Part shown: piece after piece, positions 9,972-20,295 of the stretch | How the letters are laid out: each line of letters opens with the position of its first letter | How positions within the stretch are numbered: the first letter of the stretch is position 1 | Source: Priapulus caudatus | Taxonomy: Eukaryota; Priapulida; Priapulimorpha; Priapulimorphida; Priapulidae | NCBI RefSeq assembly: GCF_000485595.1 | Contig: NW_014577123.1 | Coordinates: forward strand, 606,738-630,279 | Reading direction: 5' to 3' | Length of the DNA: 23,542 nucleotides | The notes under the pieces: model-generated | What the model saw: the letters and a program-made list of their open reading frames with translations, nothing else | Database searches by the model: none | Told to the model about the DNA's origin: nothing | Position numbers and translations under genes: made by a program

Positions 9972-10797
9972 CGAAAGAAGATTTGATGCGAATGTAGGTA
10001 GCTAGGGATCTATGTAGCTATGGATGCTGCCCGTATAGGCGGCCAAAACCGCCCAGCGATCTGCGATGCAATTGCACAGGGCCATCGCTAACCCGGGGAG
10101 TGTTCGTTAGCGGAAAAAACCTGCAATCCGTCAAACGCACCGAAAAAGCCGTGAAAAAACCCCGCAAGTCGTGAAGCTTTCACACAAGTGTCAGCACCTG
10201 ACTGTACAGCTGCCACACAGAGAGAAAACGAGCAACTCATTCCATCGCTGCCCGAAACCGAAACGATTGTGAAACCCGAAACGCAGCACCGAGCGACAAA
10301 CAGACGCACAGCCAGTTCAAAGGTTACGACTGCAGTGATTTAGCAAACAGGCGTTGAAATGAGAAGCGCAACCCATTCGGGACATGCTGGGACGGTCCAT
10401 ACGGGCAGGCCGGACGTGAGGGAAGCTCAACAGTTCGAGACGCCAGGAATCGTTAACATATGTCCACCAGGAAATAACACGTAAAAACATTGTTATCAAG
10501 AGGGTGTCAAAGAAAAGTACCAACCAGTCGGACAGGCGGGATTAATAACGTGTTTGTCATGTACACCAGATATTACTGATTATGTCCAGTGGTCTAAGTG
10601 GGGTTGGGCTGTCATTACTAAAGTCCATACGGAACAGTTTTCCAGGCCGGATAGCTGATGAGATCGATGCGGAAATATCAGAGCTGTGCAAGGGTGATTG
10701 TCGAGTTGGACCCAATGTTTCCGAGTGTCGCCCTATATATAGGAGTAGAATGAGATAGCACGATTTTACCCAGCGCAGCGAGGGACCAGCAGCTAGT
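9972..10797. mobile_element. About 0.83 kb segment present in copy A and absent from copy B
   Basis: Both copies share TTTGAGAGGCTACAGCTAAT. Copy B then goes directly to GCTTAATAAATGAGGATAC, while copy A reaches the matching GCGAATTAAAGGAGGATAC only after this segment. The left flank AGCTAAT (9965-9971) and right end AGCTAGT (10791-10797) form a 7-bp near-repeat that could be a target-site duplication. The segment is complex sequence with no long ORF or clear terminal repeats. It holds a palindromic CCTATATATAGG at 10732-10743 near its right end. An insertion polymorphism between haplotypes, or a deletion in B, are both possible. Confidence 0.55.
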
Positions 10798-10844
10798 GCG
10801 AATTAAAGGAGGATACAGATTGCATCGATATGAACGCGACACCT

Positions 10845-11074
10845 CCTGCTGCGCTCCGAACTGCTACGCGGCAGCTACCACTGCGGCGGCTACTCACGGC
10901 CTGCCAGGCGTACTACGGCGGCTACGACGGCGCTGTGCACTACGGCTGCCGCCTTGCTGCTACGACTCCTGCTGCTACGGCCTGCCTTGCTGCGCGCGGC
11001 TGCTGCGGCTCCTACTCGTGCTATTACTCACTACTACTGCTGCTACTGCCGACTGCGACTGCTACTGCGACTGC

Positions 11075-11113
<39 letters not shown>

Positions 11114-11310
11114 ATATGGCTACTGATACAGCCGCTATTGCTGCTGCTGCAGCTACTACTGCCACTGCTGCTACTTCTGCTGCTGCTGCTGCTGCTACTA
11201 CTGCTACTGTTACTGCTGCTGCTTCTACTACTGCCACTGCTACTGCCGCTACTACTGCTGCTGCTACTGCTGCTGCTACTGCTGCTGCTGCTGCTACTAA
11301 TATTGACAAT
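10845..11310. repeat. CTG/CTA trinucleotide array (copy A)
   Basis: Imperfect GCTGCT, ACTACT and GCCACT triplets, including a pure run of about 12 CTG units at 11077-11113. On the minus strand, the transcript sense of the kinase gene, these are CAG/TAG-type triplets inside an intron. The poly-Leu, poly-Ala and poly-Val ORFs are frame readings of this repeat. Confidence 0.9.
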
Positions 11311-11469
11311 ATAATGCTGATGGCGATGACGAAAGCTTAGAGGCCGTCTTCGCTACGTACACACCTGATGTGCGGCTGCTGCAATGGCGACATGGTTGCC
11401 AGGTCCATTTGCATCTCCATGTCAACGTCGTCGTTCATATCACTCGAGCATCTGCAAGCACCTTTGAAG

Positions 11470-11940
11470 ATTGATCACACAGTACGATTGATCACGACCA
11501 TTCACGATCAATGGAAGATTGATTACACAGAGTGATTGATCACGACCATTCACAATTGCAGTACGATTGATCACACAGTGTGATTGATCCTGACCCTTCA
11601 CGATCGATAGATGGTTTATTACACAGAGTGATTGATCACAACCATTCACGATCGATGAATGATTGATTATACAGTATAATTGATCACGACCATTCACGAT
11701 TGCATTACAATTGATCACGCAGTGTCATTGATCATGACTATTCACGATTGCAGTAAGATTGATCCTGACCATTCACGATTGCAGTATGATTGATCACGAC
11801 CATTCACAATTGCAGTACGATTGATCATGCAGTGTGATTGATCATGACTATTCACGATTGCAGTATGATTGATCATGCAGTGTGATTGATCACGACCATT
11901 CACGATTGTAGTATGATTGATCACATAGTGTGAATACTCA
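11470..11940. repeat. 48-bp minisatellite with an open 16-residue frame (copy A)
   Basis: Units contain GATTGATCAC, GACCATTCACGAT and TGCAGTA pieces, with near-palindromic TGATCACACAGTGTGATTGATCA junctions. On the minus strand the frame stays open over 11718-11440 and 11924-11742 and reads as 16-residue units such as INRTAIVNGRDQSLCV. A unit divisible by three with few stops explains this. Copy B (18550-19170) breaks the frame. I regard it as non-coding satellite in the intron. Confidence 0.8.
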
Positions 11941-12072
11941 TGATTGTTCTGTCTTGTACCGTAAATCCGTGTATACTATATACTAGCACACATGTTCATA
12001 TACACATGTGTATCTGAGTAGACCTGCATATCAGAACATATACCAAACATGTGATGTACTAATGCCACCGTG

Positions 12073-12172
12073 TCTATCTGTTTGAGCATATACTTAGAAT
12101 GACTTGTATTGATATTACTGTATCTATATGTTTGAGCATATACCTGGAATGACTTGTACTGATATCACTGGA
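12073..12172 (+). repeat. Tandem duplication of a 50-bp unit (copy A)
   Basis: TTTGAGCATATAC and GAATGACTTGTA occur at 12081 and again exactly 50 bp later at 12131, with few substitutions. The counterpart in copy B is 19327-19430. Confidence 0.8.
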
Positions 12173-12477
12173 CCTGCGTCTCTGACAGCTGCTAGATTCA
12201 GGCAGCTGGATCTGCTGTTCTATGTCCTCCTGTATCATGTGCAGGTTCTGAAAGGCCATGGGCGGAGGGCTGTTCCTCGGCTGCGGAAAGCTCTGCAGGC
12301 TGCGGGGTAGTGAGAAGAAAAACGAAACATAATTAGACTCATGCAAGCTCGAAAGAAATGAAAAGTTCACTGGATTCGCCTTCTCGATATTGTACAAGCA
12401 CGAGGTCTAGAGATTTTTGGCAGAATTAGTGAAAACCTTCTCCCTAAGATATAAACCCTGGTCATATAACAACAGGA
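12173..12477. other. Copy A unique stretch between satellites
   Basis: Ordinary sequence matched at 19431-19755. Frames on either strand here (12128-12310 plus, 12397-12074 minus) do not survive indels in the other copy, and no gene is supported. Confidence 0.5.
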
Positions 12478-12673
12478 CATTCCCCCATGTACGTACCAGC
12501 CCACCATTCCCCCATGTACCTACCAGCCCACCATTCCCCCCATGTACCTACCAGCCCATCATTCCCCCATGTACCTACCAGCCCACCATTCCCCCATGTA
12601 TCTACCAGCCCATCATTCCCCCATGTACCTACCAGCCCATCATTCCCCCATGTACCTACCAGCCCATCATTCC
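12478..12673 (+). repeat. 27-bp minisatellite at the gap edge (copy A)
   Basis: About seven near-identical units beginning CCCCCATGTACCTACCAG and ending CCCAYCATT. The unit is 27 bp, so the frame stays open as the nine-residue repeat PPCTYQPII. The array runs straight into the run of Ns, and the same array is longer but noisier at 19756-20290. Confidence 0.9.
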
Positions 12674-12977
12674 NNNNNNNNNNNNNNNNNNNNNNNNNNN
12701 NNNNNNNNNNNNNNNNNNNNNNNNNNNNNNNNNNNNNNNNNNNNNNNNNNNNNNNNNNNNNNNNNNNNNNNNNNNNNNNNNNNNNNNNNNNNNNNNNNNN
12801 NNNNNNNNNNNNNNNNNNNNNNNNNNNNNNNNNNNNNNNNNNNNNNNNNNNNNNNNNNNNNNNNNNNNNNNNNNNNNNNNNNNNNNNNNNNNNNNNNNNN
12901 NNNNNNNNNNNNNNNNNNNNNNNNNNNNNNNNNNNNNNNNNNNNNNNNNNNNNNNNNNNNNNNNNNNNNNNNNNNNN
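12674..12977. other. Assembly gap of 304 Ns
   Basis: A continuous run of N. It begins inside the 27-bp satellite and ends exactly where homology to about 5336 restarts. Protein predictions crossing it are meaningless. Confidence 0.99.
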
Positions 12978-13033
12978 GTATTACAATAAGACAAAAGCTT
13001 CCACGCAATATAGACTGATGGAGGTAGTACGAT

Positions 13034-13120
13034 AGGAGCACGAGGAGCCGCAGAGAGAGCAGGAGCGAGACGAGAGAGAGAGAGAGAAGAGAGAGAGAAG
13101 AGCAGAGAGAGAGAGAGAAG
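13034..13120. repeat. GA-rich tract (copy B)
   Basis: GAGAGAGA and GAAGAG words matching the copy A tract at 5405-5590, shortened. Downstream at 13389-13418 a CACACA/GCGCGC run matches the CACA-rich piece of copy A. Confidence 0.7.
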
Positions 13121-13568
13121 AGAAGGAAGCCAAAAAGACGATAAGACGGCGAGAGAGCTGTTGACATAACAAGTACCAGCCTTTATGAGCCCATAAACAA
13201 ATAATCATAAAAGGAGGTAATAAAGGGCAAAGCTAATTTAACGACTGCCCGTGGATATGCTGCCGTTATAAGCTGTTAGTCAGCGGGAGCCGATCTACGT
13301 CGCAAGAAGTAAGTGCTAGGGCCGATGTGAGATGTAAAGCAATCATGTCGACTCTATGCAACACCCATATCAATCACATCACGAAACACATACACACACA
13401 CACACACGCGCGCGCGCGATCTCATGCTATCGTGTGGCAAAGCGGATTAGCCCACGTGGACACTTCACGCGTTACATACTTAGTCGGCTAATCATAAAAT
13501 GGGTTTTGGCGGATTTAGTGAGAAAGCGGAGCAGAGGCGATTAGAAAATTCTGCATTTTATATCACTA

Positions 13569-14015
13569 AAGCCGCGCGCGCACACGTGAGTAATTTTACT
13601 CAAGTAAAGATGATCGCATGCGTTAAAATACTCACGCGAAATTTTTCAGCGTCCCGCACACTGCAGTAAAATTACTCAAGGTGTATAAGTAGTCAATGTA
13701 GATCCACGTGATGCCTGCCGCAGCCAATTGACTGGGCGCAGTCATCTTTGAAATGATTCTAAACGCATGCGCTCCTGTGAGTACCAGTAGTTGGAGTAAA
13801 ATTTACGCAGCTAGCGCGCGCACACGTTGAGCTATTTTGACGCACGGAGTCAAAAAAATTATCAAACATCTTTGATATTGGAGTTTCTTGATGCCATGGC
13901 GTCATGCCCCAACCGAAAAATCCGGCTGCCACACGTGCAGTATTTATGACGGCCATGCCACCATTTTACTTGGAGGGAAAATTCCCAGTAAATTACTCAT
14001 GTGTGCGCCGGGCTT
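13569..14015. mobile_element. MITE-like element (copy B, indel-rich)
   Basis: It starts AAGCC near the matching TATCACTAA flank and ends GTGTGCGCCGGGCTT at 14015. It is 447 bp against 414 bp in copy A, with many single-base insertions. The inverted-repeat ends remain recognisable. Confidence 0.75.
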
Positions 14016-15334
14016 AGAACATGCCATTGAACAACACGCCAACACGCACACCAAAACATGCATGGACCACATATATCATATGTTTCATATATCACTAGTC
14101 TATGGGACCGTTCCGTTGCCTTCTCATGCAATTGGTGAAGACAGGATCAGCTGGCCAAACAAGAACAATGCACGGAAACTGTGAGTACGGGCGCGTGGTG
14201 GCAAAGTGGAAAGCAGGCCCAAAGACAGAGTTCAATTATTCACGCCACGAGCATTCTTTACCACACGAGAATTTTTACCGTAGCCCCCTTGTCCACGTGA
14301 CACGATCATAGTTACATTGTACTGAACAAATCGTTGAAGGTAGCCCCTCCTCTATAATACTATTCCTATCAGCCGCGCTCATTTGCTTCACAGAAAATAA
14401 CAAGTTCCCTTAAAATCCCCGATAGCTCGTGTACGAACTTAAGGCAAGATGGTGCCTCCCTCCAACCAAGCTTTCAATTAGCCTGCGTAAACTCATGATC
14501 ACAACACCCTAACCGCGACATATGGCCATTCATCTGCAATAGGCCTCACGAACTATATATATCAATATATTTATGATTTACGTATATTTATCTATCTGGC
14601 CATTGTGTGCAGTGAAATGCTATCTTGGCGTAACTCATACATCGCTCAACAGCCGGCGTAAACATTAAAAATTCGTCTCAAAATATCATTTAGCAACCTT
14701 CACCATACAAAAGTAACTCACATTGTCACGCTCTGATCGCACGATGATCACTATGTATCCCCGGGACTTTTGCTTTAGCTTGATTATGTTATTACACACA
14801 AAAACACATCTATGGCCTCTACGTACATAACACGACTTGCCCCAAAAAACTACAAGCCTGCTAAAATCCGCAGTACTTTCAATAAAATATCAAACCCATG
14901 TACATATTACAAAAACATCTTTCGAGCTGCTTAGCAGAAGGGCTTACTTTCCAGAACAAACACTTATAATATAACTCGCTGTCTTTTTAGATAATACGTC
15001 AACAAGTGAGCATTTGCTGCGGGTCTCCACAGACCCCGCAGTCTATGCTGCAAGTATCTCAAAAAAGAGCTGCATAGTCGCTACTCTCGGCTCTCTCTTC
15101 CTCCTCATCGCCCTCAGCCGAACGATATTAAATAAATTCTCTTCTAGAGCAATCGTCATGCGCCACTACCGTTACCTCAGCGTCTGTGTATGCTCTATCC
15201 TATGCTCTGATGTGTCTCTTCACTCCATCTGCTGTACGTCCGGATCAACCCAGGCGCCGCTTGTCTAGACGGTCTCCTCGCAAACGAACCGGCGATAAAT
15301 TATCACCTCGATAATAACAATACTTCACAAATGG
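14016..15334. other. Copy B stretch without recognisable gene
   Basis: Indel-rich version of 6566-7745. Short ORFs differ from those of copy A, which argues against coding. Nothing further is supported. Confidence 0.5.
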
Positions 15335-15620
15335 CGCTGCGTTGTTGGCATGCGTCGCGCGGTGGAGGGTCGTTGTGATGTGTGGCTGCTTGGTGTGTGG
15401 TTGTCATGCGTAATACGGTGGGGGGTTTGTCGTCTTCTTTTGTGGCGTGCTTGTGTGTGGGTGCGTTTTCTGTTCTTGGCGTGGGTTGGGTGTTTGTGTG
15501 TGTGTCTCTGTCGTGTGTGTGCGTGTGCGTTCCGCGTGTGTCTATTGCCAGTACGTGCGTCTGAGGTTTATGCTGGGCGGTGCGTGGCGTGGTGGCGCCC
15601 GTGCGATGTACTTAGATGTA
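15335..15620. repeat. GT/GCGT microsatellite (copy B, disrupted)
   Basis: A TG-rich region at the position of the copy A (GT)n tract, but with frequent CTT, GTC and GGC interruptions and greater length. This pattern is expected if an uncorrected read covers a simple repeat. Confidence 0.6.
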
Positions 15621-16124
15621 CTACTATATGTCAACGTGAGAAACACAGCAGATAACGATACAGCCCCAGCTGGTTGATCCACCTATATATCACATTGCGA
15701 AAGCCACGCACCGGCTCCAACGCCACGGCGCGGCGCCGCGCATCCGAAAACGCTAGTCGTTCTAAAACTTCGCCCTTCTCGATCGATTCTTATTCTCGCA
15801 ACTCTCCAAAAGTCGCGACGCGGGCCGGAGCTGATCGGCTCGCCACGGCGACATGACTCCATGTGAACGCGAGCAATCCCTTTGTGGCGCGACGGGGCGT
15901 GCGTGCATTTCACGCAGTGGCTGAGTGGTGCTGCTTTATTAAACTGCGCCATAGCGCCGTCTGTTTACATCTAACACCACGAACACGGCACACACACATG
16001 TACGCACGCGTCTATGCACAGCACGTTGGGCGCCGAGAGCCCACGAGCGCTACCGCATCCACTTATCTGCCGTCAACTGGTCGCTGACGGTGATGGACCT
16101 TTGATTGGCCGCAAGAGCGGGGAG

Positions 16125-16530
16125 ACACTTGACGCATGATCATTCTTGCTTCCCGGCCACTCTCGACGCACGGCTGAGACGATCTTGGTGACAATCGGTC
16201 GACGGGTCAGCGATGCATGGCCTCTTGACGATCGTGACAGCGCATGACGCAGAAGTGCGGTTGCGTTGATGGCCCTTGGGAAGATCGGTGACGGTCAGGA
16301 CGGTGATGATCGATGATGGCCGCGCCGACAATCAGCGCTGACAGTCACTCGGCTTGATCGACGCAGGTGACATTGAGTGACGCGCAAGTTAACAATCAGC
16401 GTCAACAATCGGTGACGGCTGGTAATGCATCCCCCCAGGAACGGTGACGCCATGACATTGACAACTGCCAATATCAGCTGATGACCGGTGACAATTCTGG
16501 TGACGATAACGGGCTCACCGATCACCGATC
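16125..16530. repeat. Decameric GGTGACnnTC repeat array (copy B)
   Basis: The same 10-11 bp words as at 8360-8745 (GGTGACAATC, GGTGACGGTC, GATGATGG), interrupted by single-base insertions. Confidence 0.65.
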
Positions 16531-16619
16531 GTGGGTGATGAGCAGATCGCATGTTCAGCGAGGCGCGGGGGGGCGGGCGGCTCTCGCTGCCTTACACCAG
16601 ATGGCCGCCGAAGCATCAG

Positions 16620-16965
16620 CTGCAACTCACGCCTGCCCTTCAGGGAGCGCCACAGCAGCACCGTTGCCTCACATCTACCCTTCATGGGGCCGCCCACGCC
16701 ACCATCCACTAATCCCCTCACCGCTACCCCTCCAGTTGGGCGCCCACGTCATCACTATCACCCCCGCCTACCTCCAGGGGGCGCCACGTCATCACTATCA
16801 CCCCCGCCTACCTCCAGGGGGCGCCACGTCATCACTATCACCCCCGCCTACCTCCAGGAGGCGCCACGGCATCACTATCACCTCCCGCCTACCTCCAGGG
16901 GGCGCCACGCCATTACTGTCACCTCACACCTGCCTTCAGGGGGCGCCACGCTCGCTCGCGGCCCA
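16620..16965. repeat. 40-bp minisatellite (copy B, regular)
   Basis: Exact 40-bp spacing is visible between ATCACTATCA at 16751, 16791 and 16831, with units built from GGGGGCGCCACGTC, ATCACTATCACCC and CCGCCTACCTCCA. About eight units are present. The array ends some 15-20 bp from the minus-strand stop codon at 16982-16980 and would lie at the start of the 3' UTR. Confidence 0.9.
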
Positions 16966-16979
16966 CGGCGGGCGCCGCG

Positions 16980-17778
16980 TCACAGCTTAAGGCAGGCGAG
17001 CAGTTCGCTGCACAGGCGCTTGTACGCGCAGCAGTCGCCGTCGAGCTGCCGCAGCCACACGCCGTTCGTGAACAGGTTGACCGGCCGCACCTCCAGCTCT
17101 AGCCGCACGCCGGCGCGCCGCAGCACAAACACGTTGTCGGCGCGGCGGTAGCGCAGCGACGGCGCGCGCTCGCTCAGCGCACGCTCAATCTCCGCGTACA
17201 CGCGCTCGATCGGCTTCGACGTCGTCGTATGCACGGCGATGGCGAAACACACGCTCGCGGGCGACGCCGCCGCGTACAGCCCGCGGTCGTCGCGCTGACC
17301 GTCGGGCAGTAGGTACGCGGGCATGAGGTCGCGCTTGTGCCGCTTCGGCAGCTGCACCATGCTCACATCCGGGTCGGAGCTCGAGGTCTGCCGTGTCGAG
17401 CCGCCGTCCGTCGGCTGGAACGAGTGTCGGTGGCCCGCGGAGACGCTTGGATACGAGTGAGAGGCGGAGGGCACCGGCGGCGGGGTCGTGGGGTCACCGG
17501 CCGAGCCGCCGTCGCCGTCGCCGCCGTCGCTGATCAGGTTCAGGCCGCTGCTGTAGCTCGGGAAACGCGGCAGCTCGAGCGAGCCGACGCGTCGCCGCGG
17601 GCGACGCGCGGCCTTCTCCTCGCACTCCTCAGCCTCGTCGTCCTCGTCGACCTCGTCGACCTCAGCGTGTGACGTGGGGAGGAGACCGAATGGGTTCCCG
17701 AGGGAGGCGAGTTCGGCGGGGCGGTGCGTGCGCAGGGCAAAGTGCTGCATCACCTCTTCTCCTTCCTCGTCGGTGATG
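16980..17778 (-). CDS. C-terminal exon of a CAMKL-type kinase, with KA1 domain
   Basis: Terminal exon read on the minus strand from the acceptor CGCTTGCAG (AG at 17780-17779) to TGA at 16982-16980, entry phase 2, 265 complete residues. In order: ITDEEGEEV start; acidic run EVDEVDEDDEAEECEE at about residues 43-58; basic RRPRRR; a Ser/Thr/Pro/Gly-rich linker; PKRHKRDLMPAYLLP; and a KA1-like domain over about the last 95 residues. KA1 hallmarks seen are FAIAVHTTTS, LELEV, NGVWLRQLDG and the end AYKRLCSELLACLKL, which parallels the MARK/PAR-1 C-terminus (NGVRFKRISG, then FKNIASKIANELKL). In MARK and Kin1/2 kinases KA1 binds acidic phospholipids at the membrane and restrains the kinase. The exon is GC-rich with strong GC3. 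MARK, SIK-like, BRSK or MELK relatives cannot be separated without the kinase domain. Confidence 0.85.
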
Positions 17779-17926
17779 CTGCAAGCGAACGCGAAGCCAT
17801 CACAACTTAACATTCCGGAACATGCATGATTTTGTGGTTTTTTAATAAAAGCAAAATAATTTGAGAGGCTACAGCTAATGCTTAATAAATGAGGATACAT
17901 GATTGCTATTATATGACGCTACACCT

Positions 17927-18370
17927 CCTGCTGCTGCTACTGCTACTGCTGCAGCTACTACTGCTGCTACTACTACTGCTGCAGCTACTACTGCTGCTAC
18001 TACTGCTGCTGCTGCTACTACTGCTGCCGCTGCTGCTACTACTCCTGCTGCTACTGCTGCTGCTGCTGCTGCTGCTCCTACTGTGGCTATTACTACTACT
18101 ACTGCTGCTACTGCTACTGCTACTGCTGCTGCTGCTGCTGCCCTTGCTGCTGCCTGCTGCTGCTGCTGCTGATATGGCTGACTGATACAGCCGGCTACTT
18201 GCTGCCTGCTACTGCTACTGCTGCAGCTTCACTACTGCCAGCTGCTGCCTACACTTCTGCTGCTGCTGCTGCGTTGCTTACTACTGCTACTGTTACTGCT
18301 GCTGCTCTTCTGACTACTGCCCACGCTAGCGCTTACTATGCTGCTGCTACTGCCTGCTGCTCTCTGTACT
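17927..18370. repeat. CTG/CTA trinucleotide array (copy B)
   Basis: GCTGCT and ACTACT triplets, regular to about 18170 and indel-broken afterwards. It lies about 150 bp upstream of the KA1 exon on the transcript, within the preceding intron, where it reads as CAG/TAG triplets. Confidence 0.9.
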
Positions 18371-18549
18371 AATATTGACAATAATAATGTGATGGCGATG
18401 ACGAAAGCTAGAGGCCGGTCTTTCGACTACGTCACACACCTGATGTGCCGGCTGCTGCCCATGCGCGGACATTTGTTGCCAGGTCCATTTGCATCTCCAT
18501 GTCAACGGTCGTCGTTCATATCACTCGAGCATTCTGCAAGCACCTTGAA

Positions 18550-19170
18550 GACTTGATAACAGCTACGATTGATCACGACCAGTTCACGATCAATGCATGA
18601 TGATTACACAAGTATAATGTTGATCACGACCATCTCACGATTAGCAGTATGAGTTGATCACGCCAGTGTCATTGATCACGGACCAATTTCACCATCGATG
18701 GATGATTGATGACACCAGTATTAATTTATCAGACATTCACGAATTCAGTACGATTGATCACCGCAGTGTGCACGTGATCCGACCATTCACGCAATCAATG
18801 GATGATTGATAGCACAGAGTGATTGATCACGACCATTGCACAATTGCCAGTACGATTGATCACGCAGTGTGATTGATCATGACCATTCAACAAATCGATG
18901 ATGATTGTTCACCACAGAGTGATTGATCACGACCATTCCCGCATTGCCAGTAATCGTATTTGATCAGCAACCATTCACCAAATTGCAGTACAATTGAGTT
19001 CACGCAGGTATGATTAGTATCACGACTATTCACGCTTGCAGTACGATTGATCATGCAGTGTGTATTGACTGCTGGACTATTCACGATTGCACGTACATTG
19101 ATCACGTGCAGTAGTGAAGTGATCATGACCATTCACGATTGCAGTATGATTGATCACATGAGTGTGATAT
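18550..19170. repeat. 48-bp minisatellite (copy B, disrupted)
   Basis: The same GATTGATCACGACCATTCAC units as at 11470-11940. There are more units here, but frequent single-base insertions destroy the open frame. Confidence 0.75.
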
Positions 19171-19326
19171 ACTCGCACTGATTGTTCTGTCTCTTGTCTA
19201 CCGTAAATCGCGTGTATACTACTATAATAGCACCACATGTTCAGTATACATCATTGTGCTAGCAGAGTAGGAACTGCCACTATCAGAACATATACCAAGT
19301 ACGTGTATGCTACTGATGCCACCGGT

Positions 19327-19430
19327 TTCTATCTGTTTGAGCATATACTTAGAATGACTATGTATTGATAGTTACTTGTATCTATATGTTTTGAGCCATA
19401 TACCTGATGACTTGTACTGATATCACTGGA
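19327..19430 (+). repeat. Tandem 50-bp duplication (copy B)
   Basis: TTTGAGCATATAC near 19336 and TTTTGAGCCATATAC near 19389, followed by GACTTGTA-like text, matching 12073-12172. Confidence 0.65.
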
Positions 19431-19755
19431 CTGCGTCCCCTCCCTCTGACAAGCTGCTACGATTCAGGCAGCTGGATCTGCTGTTCTATGTCCTCCTGTA
19501 TCATGTGCCAGGTTCTGAAAGGCAGGCGGAGGCTGTTCCTCGGCTGCGGAAAGCTCCTGCAGCGCGGCGGCAGTGAGAAGAAAAAACGAAACATAGTTAG
19601 ACTCGTGCAAGCTCCGAAAGAAATGAAAAGGGTTCACTGGATTCGCCTTTCTCGATAATTGCACAAGCATGCAGTCTAGAGATTTTTGCCTGCCCAGACA
19701 TTCGTGAAAAACCCTTCTCCCTAAGATATAAACGCCTGGTCATCTATAACAACAG

Positions 19756-20290
19756 GACATTCCCCAAGGTACGACCAGCCCACCATTCTCCATGTATCTA
19801 CCAGCCCATCCGTCCCCCATTGTACCTACCAGCACCATTTCCCATGACCTAACCAGCCACCATTCCCCCATGTACCTACCGAGCCCACCATTGCCCCCAT
19901 GTACCTACCAGCCAATGCATTTCCCATGTATCTACCAAGCCCACCATTCCCCCATGTACCTACCAGCGCATATTATTCCCCATGTACTCTATCCAGCCAT
20001 CATTTCCCCCATGTATCTACCAAGCCCAACCTATTTCCCCCCCATCTATCCACCAGCCACATTCCCCCATGTAACTACTCAGCCATCATTCCCCTGTACC
20101 TACCAATGCCCATCATTCCACCCATGTACCTACCAGCCGCATCATTTTCCCCTGTACTACCATGCCACATTCCCCCATGTACCTACCAGCCCATCATCCC
20201 CCATGGCTACCTACCAGCCCACATTCCCCCATGTATCCTACCAGCCCATCATTCCCCCATGTACCTACCAGCCCATCATTCTCCCATGTC
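19756..20290 (+). repeat. 27-bp minisatellite (copy B)
   Basis: About 20 units of CCCCCATGTACCTACCAGCCCATCATT with many indels. It is longer than the copy A array before the gap, so it may show the true array length, though with poor base accuracy. Confidence 0.85.
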
Positions 20291-20295
20291 ACATG

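Larger units (their letters stand above)
5336..12673. repeat. Duplicated block, copy A (about 7.3 kb)
   Basis: From about 5336 (ATTACAAGATGGCC then AAAGCTT) the sequence matches 12978 onward (ATTACAATAAGAC then AAAGCTT). Element order is then maintained to the 27-bp satellite: GA tract, MITE, GT tract, decamer repeat, 40-bp satellite, KA1 exon, triplet array, 48-bp and 50-bp repeats. Differences are mostly one- to few-base indels. The copies fit a single locus assembled twice better than an old duplication, because each is intact where the other is damaged. Confidence 0.85.
12978..20295. repeat. Duplicated block, copy B (about 7.3 kb)
   Basis: Second version of 5336-12673 in the same orientation. 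It is very indel-rich from 12978 to about 16740 and from about 18180 to 20295, but regular and open across the 40-bp satellite, KA1 exon and start of the triplet array (about 16740-18170). Sequence after 20295 has no match in copy A, so copy B joins the right-hand unique flank. Confidence 0.85.

Noticed and set aside
10088-10523. Minus-strand ORFs inside the copy-A-only segment (73 and 68 codons)
   Set aside because: Short, with no recognised motif and no terminal structure linking them to a transposase.
10732-10743. CCTATATATAGG as a promoter or MEF2-type site
   Set aside because: A 12-bp palindrome alone is too weak, and no transcript start or gene lies near it.
10796-11340. Poly-Leu, poly-Ala and poly-Val proteins in the triplet array, also 17889-18185
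   Set aside because: Three frames of the same CTG/CTA repeat are open at once, which identifies the repeat and not a protein.
12417-13167. Long ORFs running through the N block on both strands
   Set aside because: They are mostly translated Ns, with a 27-bp satellite or unrelated copy B sequence on either side. They have no coding meaning.
15935-15940. TTTATT as the minus-strand poly-A signal of the kinase gene
   Set aside because: Copy A has a different sequence (GCTTATAAAG) at the same place, so this motif may be a sequencing error.
16620-16965. CRISPR-like array
   Set aside because: The 40-bp units are directly adjacent without unique spacers, and the genome is animal. The same holds for the 27-, 38- and 48-bp arrays.
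16481-17151. Plus-strand ORFs of 169 and 206 codons over the 40-bp satellite and KA1 exon
   Set aside because: They consist of repeat units plus the antisense of the real minus-strand exon.
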